A DNA stretch of 64,000 bases. It comes from Planctomonas sp. JC2975. Its GTDB lineage: Bacteria; Actinomycetota; Actinomycetes; Actinomycetales; Microbacteriaceae. Position numbers and translations under genes: made by a program. A model generated the notes under the pieces. It did no database searches and was not told where the DNA came from. It saw only the letters and a list, made by a program, of their open reading frames with translations. Shown here in pieces: positions 47,914-57,016 of this stretch (its first letter is position 1; every line of letters starts with the position of its first letter). The DNA is taken from positions 2,170,001 to 2,234,000 of the forward strand of contig NZ_JABEKS010000001.1 of assembly GCF_012985205.1 (NCBI RefSeq). The letters are read 5' to 3'.

Positions 47914-50121
47914 GTGACAAATGAGGGGAAGGTCCCCGGGCTCGATGGTCGCTCTGCAAAACGGTGGCTGATCGGGGATCCCCTACCCAGCGAGAAGCTC
48001 GAGGGACAACTCCTCCCCAAGCACCTGGCACTGCCGATCTTCGCCAGCGACGCACTGTCCTCCGTGGCCTACGCTCCTCAGGAGCTCATGATGGTGCTGC
48101 TGGTCGGCGGCACCGCGTTCCTCGCGTTCTCCCCGTGGATCGCGCTCGCCGTCGTCGTGCTCATGCTCACCGTCGTCGCGTCGTACCGCCAGCTGGTCAA
48201 GGCGTATCCGTCCGGCGGCGGCGACTACGAGGTGGCGCACAAGAACCTCGGCGAGAAGGCCGGGCTGATCGTGGCATCCGCTCTGCTCGTCGACTATGTG
48301 ATGACCGTCGCCGTCTCGGTCGCCAGTGGCGTGGACAACATCATCTCCGCATTGCCATGGCTCAGCGGGTTCCGCGTCGAGCTCGCCGTCGCCTTCGTCA
48401 TCCTCATCGCGGGCATGAACCTGCGCGGCGTGCGCGAGGCCAGCAAGGCGTTCGCCATCCCGACCTACGTCTTCATCGGGTCGATCGGCGTGATGGTCGC
48501 CACCGCGCTCATCCGCACGGCGCTCGGCTTCGCGCCGGTCGCCGAGTCAGCCGGCTACGAGGTGAAGGCCCAGGGCCTCGCCCAGGCCGCCGTCGTACTC
48601 CTTCTTCTGCGCGCCTTCTCGAGCGGATGTTCCGCCCTGACCGGTGTCGAGGCCGTCGCCAACGGTGTGCCGGCGTTCCGCACGCCGAAGATCCGCAACG
48701 CCCGCACCACGCTGCTCCTCATGGGCGGCATCGCCATCTTCCTGTTCGCCGGGCTGATGGCCATCGCGCTGATCAGCGGCGTGCACTACGCGGAGAATCC
48801 GTGCGATCTCATCGGATGGAAGGGATGCAGCACACAGCCGCAGCGCTCGCTCATCGCGCAACTGGCATCCGCGACGTTCGGCAACAACTCCATACCGTTC
48901 TTCATCGTGCAGGCGGCAACGGCCGTCGTCCTGCTGCTGGCCGCCAACACGGCGTTCAACGGATTCCCGCTGCTCGGATCCGTTCTCGCCCGTGACTCCT
49001 ACGCCCCCAAGGCGCTCTCCACCCGCGGCGACCGCCTGGTCTTCTCGAACGGCGTCATCGCGCTGGCGCTGGCGGCGATCCTCCTGCTGGTCATCTACCA
49101 GGCCAACCTCACCAACCTGATCCAGCTGTACATCATCGGTGTGTTCGTCTCGTTCACACTCGGCCAATCGGGCATGGTGAAGCACTGGATCGGGATGCTG
49201 CGCGACAGCGATGCCAGGCGGCAGGCGAAGGATCGCGGCACGATCATCCGCAGCATGTCGATCAACGCGTTCGGTGCTCTGCTCACCTTCAGCGTTCTCG
49301 TCGTCGTGACCATCACCAAGTTCACGCACGGTGCGTGGCTGGTGTTCATCATGATGCCGATCCTGTTCCTGCTCATGATGGGCGTGAACCGCTACTACCG
49401 CGACGTGGCCAAGGAGGTCGAGGTCGACCCGACGACGACCTTCGGCGCGAGCGGCGACCATGCGATCGTGCTCGTCGGCAAGATGCAGAAGCCGGTGCTC
49501 AAGGCGCTCGACTACGCGATCGCCGCCCGTCACCAGTCCATCGAGGCCGTGCACCTCTCCGTCGAGGAAGAGTCGACGGATATCCTGCAGCAGCAGTGGC
49601 ACGACATGAACATCCATGTGCCGCTCACGATCATCGAGTCGCCGTACCGCGACTTCGGCGTTCCGCTCGCGAAGTACATCAAGCACCGCCGCGAGGAACA
49701 CGGATCCGAGGTCACAACGGTGTACCTGCCGCAGTACATCGTCGGCCACTGGTGGGAGTCGTTCCTGCACAACCACCGTGCCCGCCGCATCTCCAAGCAG
49801 CTCATGCTGATCCACGGCGTGACGATCGCCCTCGTGCCATGGCTGCTGGACTCGTCCGAGCTGATCTATGGACGCCGCTCTCGTCCGCTGCCCGGACAGG
49901 ATCGCCGCGGCGAGCCGATCCGTGCCATCCCGCGTCGTCCGCTCGCTCCTGCCGTGCCGAATGTCTCGGGGCGCGGGCGCCGCGATGCTTCGGCGCAGAC
50001 CGGATCCGTCACGGATGCCTCGGGCAAGGTTGCCCCGCGCGGCGCGGACACGACGGGTACGGACACACCGCCGACTCAACCGGACACGACGAAGTCGCAC
50101 TCGCACGCCGGCCGTCACTGA
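47914..50121 (+). CDS. APC-superfamily permease, KimA (YdaO)-like potassium uptake family
   Basis: 735 residues from GTG 47914. Opens with WLIGDPLPSEKLEGQLLPKHLALPIFASDALSSVAYAPQE, characteristic of KimA-like permeases; about 12 helices follow. A soluble C-terminal region (from about 500) has an alpha/beta fold (DHAIVLVGKMQKPVLKALDYAIAARHQSIEAVHLSVEE) as in KimA, where it regulates transport, then a tail rich in Gly/Thr/Pro. KimA is a high-affinity K+ importer controlled by c-di-AMP in Bacillus; the same role is inferred here. No riboswitch is apparent. Confidence 0.9.
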   Translation: MTNEGKVPGLDGRSAKRWLIGDPLPSEKLEGQLLPKHLALPIFASDALSSVAYAPQELMMVLLVGGTAFLAFSPWIALAVVVLMLTVVASYRQLVKAYPSGGGDYEVAHKNLGEKAGLIVASALLVDYVMTVAVSVASGVDNIISALPWLSGFRVELAVAFVILIAGMNLRGVREASKAFAIPTYVFIGSIGVMVATALIRTALGFAPVAESAGYEVKAQGLAQAAVVLLLLRAFSSGCSALTGVEAVANGVPAFRTPKIRNARTTLLLMGGIAIFLFAGLMAIALISGVHYAENPCDLIGWKGCSTQPQRSLIAQLASATFGNNSIPFFIVQAATAVVLLLAANTAFNGFPLLGSVLARDSYAPKALSTRGDRLVFSNGVIALALAAILLLVIYQANLTNLIQLYIIGVFVSFTLGQSGMVKHWIGMLRDSDARRQAKDRGTIIRSMSINAFGALLTFSVLVVVTITKFTHGAWLVFIMMPILFLLMMGVNRYYRDVAKEVEVDPTTTFGASGDHAIVLVGKMQKPVLKALDYAIAARHQSIEAVHLSVEEESTDILQQQWHDMNIHVPLTIIESPYRDFGVPLAKYIKHRREEHGSEVTTVYLPQYIVGHWWESFLHNHRARRISKQLMLIHGVTIALVPWLLDSSELIYGRRSRPLPGQDRRGEPIRAIPRRPLAPAVPNVSGRGRRDASAQTGSVTDASGKVAPRGADTTGTDTPPTQPDTTKSHSHAGRH

Positions 50122-50125
50122 GCGC

Positions 50126-50146
50126 TGCGCACTGCGCACTGCGCAC
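50126..50146 (+). repeat. Heptamer TGCGCAC x3
   Basis: TGCGCAC occurs three times in direct succession (50126-50146), just after the permease stop, followed by TGAGCG variants. A minor tandem repeat in the 3' gap. Confidence 0.7.
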
Positions 50147-50238
50147 TGAGCGTTGAGCTACCGAGCCGGACAGCGCTGAGCCCGGGGCGAGTCGCGACCC
50201 AGTGACAGGTCGCCGCCCGAGACCGGCCATCGACGATC

Positions 50239-51255
50239 TCAGGACGCGTCGGGAACAACGGGCGGGTGGGACGACCGCACCACGAGTTCCGGGGTGACGA
50301 GACGGTGCCGGCTGGTGTCGGCACCGCTGTCCGTGAGCAGTTCCAGCACCGCGTGCGCCACGTCGTCCAGCCTCTGGTCGACGCTCGAGAACCCCATCGC
50401 CGTGGAAACCGGCGTGTTGTCGAATCCCACGACGGGAAGGCCGCCCTGCGTCTGCACCACGGCGCCGAGCGCGAGGCTGTCGCTCGCCGCGACCACGGCT
50501 TCAAGGTCGCCGACGCGGCCCGCGAGCCGGGAGGATGCCTCGCGCGCCGCCGCCACCGTGTCGACGGCGTTCTCGCGCAGCCGGTCGAGATCGTGATCGA
50601 GTCCGGCCGCGGTCATGGCATCCTGCCAGCCCCCAGCGCGCTCGTCGCCGGTCCCGGAACCGGATGGCCAGCCGAGGAACCCGACCCTGGTGAACCCACG
50701 TGCCAGCATCGACTCGGTGGCGGCTCTGACGCCAGCCCGTCCGTCGACATCGACCCACGAGTGACGGAGGTCGTTCATGTCGTCGATGCCCCACGGACGT
50801 CCGAACGTGACGAACGTCTGACCGTGGTCGATCAGCCACTCCGTGCGCGGATCGCCGTAGAACGTCGAGGTCAGCACGAACGCGTCGACGTCGGACCCGT
50901 CGACGAGGCGTCCGAACTGACGGATCTCGTCCTCGGGGCTGGTCGCGGTGAACAGCAGGATGCGCAGGCCCACGGCATCCGCCTGCTCGGTGAGCGCGTG
51001 CAGGAAGCGGTCGAGGATCGAGCCGGAGATGCCGTCGACCATGGGATCGAGCCGGATCCCGATGGTCGAGCTCTTCTGGGTGCGCAGACGCCGTGCGGAG
51101 GCGTGCGGCCGGTAGCCGAGGGTCTCGATGGCCCGTTGCACGCGCTCCCTGGTGTCCGGTCGCACGATGTCGGGCGAGTTCAGCACATTCGACACGGTCT
51201 GCCTCGAGACGCCGGCCACGCGAGCGACATCGTGCACGGTGGGCAGCTTCGGCAT
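50239..51255 (-). CDS. LacI-family transcriptional regulator
   Basis: 338 residues. HTH at about 6-26 (TVHDVARVAGVSRQTVSNVLN) and hinge helix with ASARRLRTQKSSTIG. The effector domain is the periplasmic-binding fold (IGIRLDPM, GRPWGIDDMND, VGFLGWPSGSG, AVVAASDSLALGAV). It is divergent from a carbohydrate ABC operon and two symmetric boxes lie between them, so it is the probable sugar-responsive repressor of that operon. ATG 51255 is preceded by GGAG. Confidence 0.94.
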   Translation of the reverse strand: MPKLPTVHDVARVAGVSRQTVSNVLNSPDIVRPDTRERVQRAIETLGYRPHASARRLRTQKSSTIGIRLDPMVDGISGSILDRFLHALTEQADAVGLRILLFTATSPEDEIRQFGRLVDGSDVDAFVLTSTFYGDPRTEWLIDHGQTFVTFGRPWGIDDMNDLRHSWVDVDGRAGVRAATESMLARGFTRVGFLGWPSGSGTGDERAGGWQDAMTAAGLDHDLDRLRENAVDTVAAAREASSRLAGRVGDLEAVVAASDSLALGAVVQTQGGLPVVGFDNTPVSTAMGFSSVDQRLDDVAHAVLELLTDSGADTSRHRLVTPELVVRSSHPPVVPDAS

Positions 51256-51336
51256 CGAGTGAGCTCCTTCGCAGCGACGGCGGGGCGCGGCCTTGACAGG
51301 ACATCCAGCGCCGAATTAGTTTGACGGTACACGCAT

Positions 51337-51380
51337 TTGAACGATCAAACCAACTGTCCACAGTGAATTTGATCGTTCAA
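51337..51380. promoter_or_regulatory. Two LacI operators, centres 32 bp apart
   Basis: TTGAACGATCAA (51337-51348) and TTGATCGTTCAA (51369-51380) are exact reverse complements of each other and each is nearly palindromic (TTGAwCGwTCAA with the CG centre typical of LacI sites). Thirty-two base pairs is about three helical turns, so one tetramer or two dimers could bind the same face. Confidence 0.85.
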
Positions 51381-51524
51381 GTCGCGGGCCGATGGCATTG
51401 CGTTCAGACTCCGCAGCAGACCAGGCGACGAAGCCTCGACGGACACCCCCGGCACGACGACAGCACGGCCGAGAGCTCATCAGCCGTGACAAAGCACCAA
51501 ACCATGCACACGAGGAGTCTCACC

Positions 51525-52769
51525 ATGCAAAGACGCACACGATGGTTGGCATCGGGCGCACTCGCGGTCGCCACGGCGCTCGCACTGAGCGCCTGCGGTT
51601 CCGGATTCAGCAGCGGCAGTTCCACGACAGGGGCGCTGTCCTCGTCGAACAAGTCGCTCACCGTGATGATCGGCTCGAGCGGCGACGCCGAGACGAAGGC
51701 GGTGACGAATGCCGTGGCCTCCTGGTCCAAGTCCTCCGGCACCGGCGCCAAGGTGGTCGCCGCCAACAACCTCGACCAGCAGCTCGCCCAGGGCTTCGCG
51801 GCGAAGAAGCCGGCCGACGTGTTCTACCTCTCCACCGGATCCCTCGCCGGATACGCCTCCAACGGATCCCTGCTCGCGTACGGCGACCAGCTGAAGAACA
51901 AGTCGGACTTCTATCCCTCGCTCGTGAAGAGCTTCACGTACGACGGCAAGCTCTACTGCGCACCGAAGGACTTCTCGACGCTCCAGCTCATCGTGAACAA
52001 CGACGACTGGAAGGCAGCGGGCCTCACCTCCGCCGACTACCCCAAGACCTGGGATCAGCTCGACGCCGTCGCGCAGAAACTCAGCACCGGGGGTCGGACC
52101 GGCCTCGTGGTGAGCGGCCAGTACGAGCGGCTGGGCGCCCTCATGGTGCAGAACGGCGGCAACCTGATGAACGCCACCAGCACGAAGGCGACCGCGAACA
52201 GCAGCCAGAACGTTCAGGCGCTCGACTTCGCCAAGAAGATGCTCAACGACGGCGCGATGAAGTTCGCCGCGGATGTCGGAGCCGGGTGGGGCGGCGAGGC
52301 GTTCGGCAAGAACCTCGGCGCGATGACCATCGAGGGCAACTGGATCTCGGGCGCCATGCAGTCCGACTACCCGAGCGTGAAGTACACGGTCGTCCCACTG
52401 CCGTCGGGATCCGCGGGAAAGGGAACTCTGCAGTTCACGAACTGCTGGGGCATCGCCGCCGACAGCCCGAACCAGAAGGCCGCCCTCGGCCTCGTGGAGA
52501 AGCTGACCAGCACGAGCGACCAGCTCGCCTTCGCGAAGGCGTTCGGCGTGATGCCCTCCATCCAGTCGGCCGCCGCCGACTGGAAGAAGCTGTACCCGCA
52601 GTACACGCCGTTCCTCGACGCGGCCTCGTACGCCGAGGGCGTCCCGACCGCGAAGGGGGCGTCCGACGTGGTGGCCGATCTGGACTCGAAGCTGGGTCAG
52701 CTGAAGACCGGCGATCCGCAGGCGATCCTCGACACTACGCAGAAGAACCTCGAAGCGCTGCTGAAGTAG
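51525..52769 (+). CDS. Carbohydrate ABC transporter substrate-binding lipoprotein (family 1)
   Basis: 414 residues from ATG 51525 with AGGAG at 51513-51517. The signal peptide ends in LSAC, so it is a lipoprotein. The SBP_bac_1 pattern follows: VMIGSSGDAETKAVTNAV, DVFYLSTGSLAGYAS, KLYCAPKDFSTLQLIVNNDDWKAAGL and LGAMTIEGNWISGAM. It captures an oligosaccharide for the two permeases encoded next. Ligand unknown; the debranching-type enzyme downstream suggests a glucan-type oligosaccharide. Confidence 0.94.
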   Translation: MQRRTRWLASGALAVATALALSACGSGFSSGSSTTGALSSSNKSLTVMIGSSGDAETKAVTNAVASWSKSSGTGAKVVAANNLDQQLAQGFAAKKPADVFYLSTGSLAGYASNGSLLAYGDQLKNKSDFYPSLVKSFTYDGKLYCAPKDFSTLQLIVNNDDWKAAGLTSADYPKTWDQLDAVAQKLSTGGRTGLVVSGQYERLGALMVQNGGNLMNATSTKATANSSQNVQALDFAKKMLNDGAMKFAADVGAGWGGEAFGKNLGAMTIEGNWISGAMQSDYPSVKYTVVPLPSGSAGKGTLQFTNCWGIAADSPNQKAALGLVEKLTSTSDQLAFAKAFGVMPSIQSAAADWKKLYPQYTPFLDAASYAEGVPTAKGASDVVADLDSKLGQLKTGDPQAILDTTQKNLEALLK

Positions 52770-52773
52770 AGCC

Positions 52774-53916
52774 ATGACGGCGACCACTGCAGGGCGGACG
52801 CGTCGCGCCGGATTCGGAGGGATCCGGCGCGGCGAGGCCGCATCGGGCTGGCTCTTCACGGCGCCCGTGCTGATCATCCTCGGCGTGTTCCTGGTGATCC
52901 CGGTGCTCATGGCGCTCTGGGTGAGCTTCTCCGACTGGAACGGCAACGGGAGCCCGTTCTCGTCGGGAGTGCACTTCGTCGGGACCGAGAACTACTCGAC
53001 GATCCTGATCGGCGGCGGCCTCGCGGAGAGCGACTTCGGCACTGCGCTGAAGAACAACGTCTGGTACGTGATCTTCGTGGTGCCGCTGCAGACGGCCCTG
53101 GCCCTCGCTCTCGCCCTGCTCGTGAACCGAACGATGCTCAAGGGCCGCGGCTTCTTCCGCACCGCGTACTACTTCCCGTCGGTGACGAGCTCCGTCGCCA
53201 TCACCGTGCTCTGGCTGTTCCTCTTCAGCACGACGGGAACCGTGAACCAGATGCTCGCCTGGATGGGCATCTCGGGGCCGAACTGGTTCAACGAGCCCAG
53301 CGGCCTGATCCAGAACGGGCTCGCGGCGATCGGCATCCATCAGGGTCCGGCGTTCCTCACGGGCAACACCTTCCTCGGCGTCTCGTTCTGGGACTGGCTC
53401 GGCGGCCCGTCCGTCGCGATGTTCGCGTTCATCGTGATGGCCGTGTTCACGACGAGCGGCACGTTCATGCTGCTCTTCGTCGCGGCGCTGCAGAACCTCA
53501 GTCCCGACATCGACGAGGCCGCAATGGTCGACGGCGCGAACGGCTGGCAGCGGTTCTGGCGGGTCACGCTGCCTCAGCTGCGGCCGACACTGTTCACCGT
53601 GCTGACCCTCGGCCTCATCGGATGCTGGCAGGTCTTCGACCAGATCTACACCGGCACCCAGGGCAATCCGGCCAAGACGACGCTCACGCCCGCGTACCTC
53701 TCGTACCAGAGCGCGTTCCAGAACCAGGCGTGGGGACAGGGTGCCGCGATCGCCTTCATCCTGTTCGTGATCATCGTGGCGTTCACGCTGCTGCAGCGCT
53801 GGATCCTGAGCGAGAAGAAGGTCTCGCGGCGCCGCATCCGCGCCTACTCGCCAGAGATGGCGGCCAGGGCGCGCGCGACGAACGGGGCCGAACAGACGAG
53901 AGGTGCCGCGCGATGA
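52774..53916 (+). CDS. Carbohydrate ABC permease (MalF/UgpA type)
   Basis: 380 residues with six helices in the usual arrangement: N-terminal helix about 25-45, then a large loop and five more. The EAA coupling loop is DEAAMVDGANGWQRFWRVTLP, contacting the ATPase. It follows the binding-protein gene by four bases and overlaps the next permease start (ATGA). No ATPase is encoded in the cluster, so a shared MsiK-type ATPase elsewhere is expected. Confidence 0.95.
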   Translation: MTATTAGRTRRAGFGGIRRGEAASGWLFTAPVLIILGVFLVIPVLMALWVSFSDWNGNGSPFSSGVHFVGTENYSTILIGGGLAESDFGTALKNNVWYVIFVVPLQTALALALALLVNRTMLKGRGFFRTAYYFPSVTSSVAITVLWLFLFSTTGTVNQMLAWMGISGPNWFNEPSGLIQNGLAAIGIHQGPAFLTGNTFLGVSFWDWLGGPSVAMFAFIVMAVFTTSGTFMLLFVAALQNLSPDIDEAAMVDGANGWQRFWRVTLPQLRPTLFTVLTLGLIGCWQVFDQIYTGTQGNPAKTTLTPAYLSYQSAFQNQAWGQGAAIAFILFVIIVAFTLLQRWILSEKKVSRRRIRAYSPEMAARARATNGAEQTRGAAR

Positions 53917-54833
53917 CGACGACTCATGCCCCGCTGGTGGCGGCCCAGGCGAGGGGCGACAACGAGCCCCGCACCGGCCGCAGGCCGGAACGACGCAGAT
54001 GGACGGGACGTTCGATCACGGGTCGCGTCGTGCTCTACGTGCTGCTGATCGCCGTCGCCGCCGTGTACATCTATCCGTTCCTCATCCAGGTGGCCACGTC
54101 GTTCAAGACGGATCCGGATGCCGCCGCGAACGCGGCCTCACTGATTCCGCAGACCTGGACGACGGCCGCGTATCAGAAGCTGTTCCTCAGCTCGGACTTC
54201 CCGCTCTGGTTCAAGAACTCCGTGATCGTGACGGTCTTCGTGACTCTGGGGCGGGTGTTCTTCGACTCTCTGGCCGGCTATGCGCTCGCGAGGCTGCACT
54301 TCCGCGGCCGCAACGTGGTCTTCGCCGGCCTCGTCGCGGTGATGAGCGTGCCGCTCGTTGTGCTGCTCATCCCGAAGTTCCTCGTGATCAACACGCTGGG
54401 CATCTACGACTCGTACACGGGCATGATCCTGCCGCTGCTCGTGGACGCCGCAGGAGTCTTCATCATGAAGAACTTCTTCGAGTCCATCCCGGTGAGCGTG
54501 GAGGAGCAGGCGCGGATCGACGGAGCCGGCACGTTCCGGCTGTTCTGGTCGGTGGTGCTGCCGATGGCGACGCCTGCGCTCATCACCATCGTCATCCTGT
54601 CGTTCCAGGGATCGTGGAACGAGCTGAGCCACTTCATCATCTCGACGCAGAGTCCGCAGCTGACCACCTTGACGAAGGGCGTCGCATCACTCGCCAGCGG
54701 GCAGCTGAGCCAGGGGACGCAGTATCCGCTCAAACTGGCCGCCGCCGCCATCATGACCATTCCCGTCGCCATCGTCTTCTTCATCTTCCAGCGCAGGATC
54801 CTCAATTCCAGCGAGGGCGCGGTGAAGGAGTAG
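53913..54833 (+). CDS. Carbohydrate ABC permease (MalG/UgpE type)
   Basis: 306 residues. A basic N-terminus (RTGRRPERRRWTGR) leads to six helices; the EAA loop is VSVEEQARIDGAGTFRLFWSVVLP. It is the second half-channel of the importer, made as a heterodimer with the preceding protein. It begins within the stop of that gene and is followed 24 bp later by the debranching-type glycosidase gene. Confidence 0.95.
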   Translation: MTTTHAPLVAAQARGDNEPRTGRRPERRRWTGRSITGRVVLYVLLIAVAAVYIYPFLIQVATSFKTDPDAAANAASLIPQTWTTAAYQKLFLSSDFPLWFKNSVIVTVFVTLGRVFFDSLAGYALARLHFRGRNVVFAGLVAVMSVPLVVLLIPKFLVINTLGIYDSYTGMILPLLVDAAGVFIMKNFFESIPVSVEEQARIDGAGTFRLFWSVVLPMATPALITIVILSFQGSWNELSHFIISTQSPQLTTLTKGVASLASGQLSQGTQYPLKLAAAAIMTIPVAIVFFIFQRRILNSSEGAVKE

Positions 54834-54857
54834 GCGCCGAGACCGCCGAAGGAAACC

Positions 54858-56909
54858 ATGCAACAGAACCGACAACCCTTCCTCAACGACCAGGTCATCG
54901 TCCTGCGCGCGCCGACCCAGGTGTGGAGCGACCGCGGCGGCGATGCCGGACGGGAGAGCATCCACGGCCTTTATCACGGGGACGTCCGCGTGCTCGCCGG
55001 CGTGAACCTGACCGCCGACGGCGAGCGCCCGGAGTGGATCTCGGTGGCGGCGCACGGGGCATCCGGCGCCACGTTCACCGGGGTGCTGCGGCACCTCGAC
55101 GGCGATGGCGCGGATCCGCGCGTTCGGATCGAGCGGGTACGAGAGGTGACGGCCGACTCCGTGGTGGAGCGGATCGTCATCCGGTCAGCGCGCGACGTGC
55201 CCGTGCGCACACGCATCACCGTTGAGCTGCGCCCGGACTTCGCGCCCATGCAGGACGTCAAGGCCGGCATCCGCCGGGGCAACATGTCGACGGCCGAAGA
55301 GACGGCATCCGGTGTGCGGTGGACCGGCGGCGCGACGACGGCAGAGCTGCGGGCACGGGACGCTGAACTGCGCCCGACGGAGTCCGGAGTCACCGCCGAG
55401 TGGGACGTGCTGCTCGCCCCCAACGGGTCGACGACGCTGCTCTGGCGCATCGACCTCTCCGACGCGGACGCCGTGGTCTCCGGCGCGATCGGTGATCCAG
55501 CGTGGAGCGATCTCACCATCAGCACCGGCGACTCCCGCCTCTCCCGCTGGGTGACCACCGCGCTGTCGGATCTCGACGCCCTGCGCATGACGTCGGCTCT
55601 GGCTCCCGGCGAGGAGTTCCTGGCGGCGGGCGCTCCCTGGTTCTTCACGCTGTTCGGCAGGGATTCGCTCTGGGCTGCGCGCTTCCTCCTGCCCGTGTCG
55701 ACGACGCCGGCGCTGTCCACGCTCCGCGTGCTGGCGGCGGCGCAGGGCACGAAGACGGATCAGGAGACGGCGGAGCAGCCGGGCAAGATCATGCACGAGC
55801 TGCGCGCCACCGAGCTGAACCTGGAGGGCGGCCACAGCGGGAGCATCACCCTGCCGCCGCTCTACTACGGCACCATCGACGCCACCCCGCTGTGGATCTG
55901 CCTGCTGCACGACGCGTGGCGATGGGGCGAGCAGGAGGACGAGATCGCCTCGCTCCTTCCGCACCTCGAGGCGGCGCTGGCGTGGATGCGAGACCACGGC
56001 GACAGCGACGGCGACGGCTTCCTCGAGTATGCGGACACGACAGGACACGGACTCGCCAACCAGGGCTGGAAGGACTCCGGCGACTCGATCCAGTGGCGCG
56101 ACGGCACGCTCGCCGAAGGACCCATCGCGCTCTGCGAGGTGCAGGCCTACGCCTACGAGGCAGCCGTGCACGGCGCCGACCTGCTCGACCGCTTCGGACG
56201 TCCAGGAGCCGCGGAATGGCGCGCGTGGGCCGCCGCGCTCGCCGAGCGGTTCCGAGAGGCGTTCTGGGTCGACGACCCGGAGGGCGGCCGGTATCCGGCC
56301 GTAGCCCTTGACGCCGGCAAGCGCCGCGTTGACACTCTCACGAGCAATATCGGACACCTCGTCGGCACGGGCCTGCTCAACGCCGAGGAGGAACGCGAGG
56401 TCGCCGACCGGCTGACCTCGCCGCGACTCGATTCCGGATTCGGGCTGCGCACCATGGCAACCGATTCGGCCGGATACTGGCCGCTCAGCTATCACGGCGG
56501 TTCCGTGTGGGCCCACGACACAGCGATCGCCATCGCCGGGCTGGGACGCGCCGGCCTCGCGGACAGATCCGACGGCCTCGTCGATGGTCTTCTGCGCGCG
56601 GCCGAGCGCTTCGACTTCCGGATGCCGGAACTCCACTCGGGCGACGCCGCTGCGCAGACGACCGCGCCGGCCCCCTACCCGGCCGCGTGCCGGCCGCAGG
56701 CGTGGTCGGCGGCCGCGGCGGTAGCCGTGCTGACCACCCGGCTCGGCCTCCGGCCGGATGGATCCGACCTCGTTGTCGCACCCGTCCCTGCCGCCGGCAG
56801 CATCGACGTCCGGGGAATCCGCGTCGGACGGCACCGTTACGCCGTGCGGGTCGCAGACGGCGTCACCGAGGTCGCGGAACTGGACCCGGACGCGGCTGCC
56901 TCACGGTAG
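54858..56909 (+). CDS. Amylo-alpha-1,6-glucosidase / glycogen-debranching-type glycosidase
   Basis: 683 residues from ATG 54858 (GAAGGAAACC upstream). N-terminal beta-rich domain (about 1-215, DUF4975/GDE-N type: LRAPTQVWSDRGG, GLYHGDVRVLAGV), then an (alpha/alpha)6 glucosidase domain from about 225: APWFFTLFGRDSLWAARFLLP, ESGSITLPP-like HSGSITLPPLYYG, NQGWKDSGDSIQWRDG with the acidic residues, and YWPLSYHGGSVWAHDTAIA. No signal peptide, so it acts in the cytosol on imported oligosaccharides. It is the last gene of the LacI-controlled importer operon. Confidence 0.92.
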   Translation: MQQNRQPFLNDQVIVLRAPTQVWSDRGGDAGRESIHGLYHGDVRVLAGVNLTADGERPEWISVAAHGASGATFTGVLRHLDGDGADPRVRIERVREVTADSVVERIVIRSARDVPVRTRITVELRPDFAPMQDVKAGIRRGNMSTAEETASGVRWTGGATTAELRARDAELRPTESGVTAEWDVLLAPNGSTTLLWRIDLSDADAVVSGAIGDPAWSDLTISTGDSRLSRWVTTALSDLDALRMTSALAPGEEFLAAGAPWFFTLFGRDSLWAARFLLPVSTTPALSTLRVLAAAQGTKTDQETAEQPGKIMHELRATELNLEGGHSGSITLPPLYYGTIDATPLWICLLHDAWRWGEQEDEIASLLPHLEAALAWMRDHGDSDGDGFLEYADTTGHGLANQGWKDSGDSIQWRDGTLAEGPIALCEVQAYAYEAAVHGADLLDRFGRPGAAEWRAWAAALAERFREAFWVDDPEGGRYPAVALDAGKRRVDTLTSNIGHLVGTGLLNAEEEREVADRLTSPRLDSGFGLRTMATDSAGYWPLSYHGGSVWAHDTAIAIAGLGRAGLADRSDGLVDGLLRAAERFDFRMPELHSGDAAAQTTAPAPYPAACRPQAWSAAAAVAVLTTRLGLRPDGSDLVVAPVPAAGSIDVRGIRVGRHRYAVRVADGVTEVAELDPDAAASR

Positions 56910-57016
56910 GGGCAGCAACAGGGCCGGGTGCGATGGCCGATCGGCACCTCCCGGCCCCGGTCGTTCAGGTCCGCGCGTCCCGCGTGCGGGCTCCGGCCGA
57001 AGCGGATCGGGCCGGC

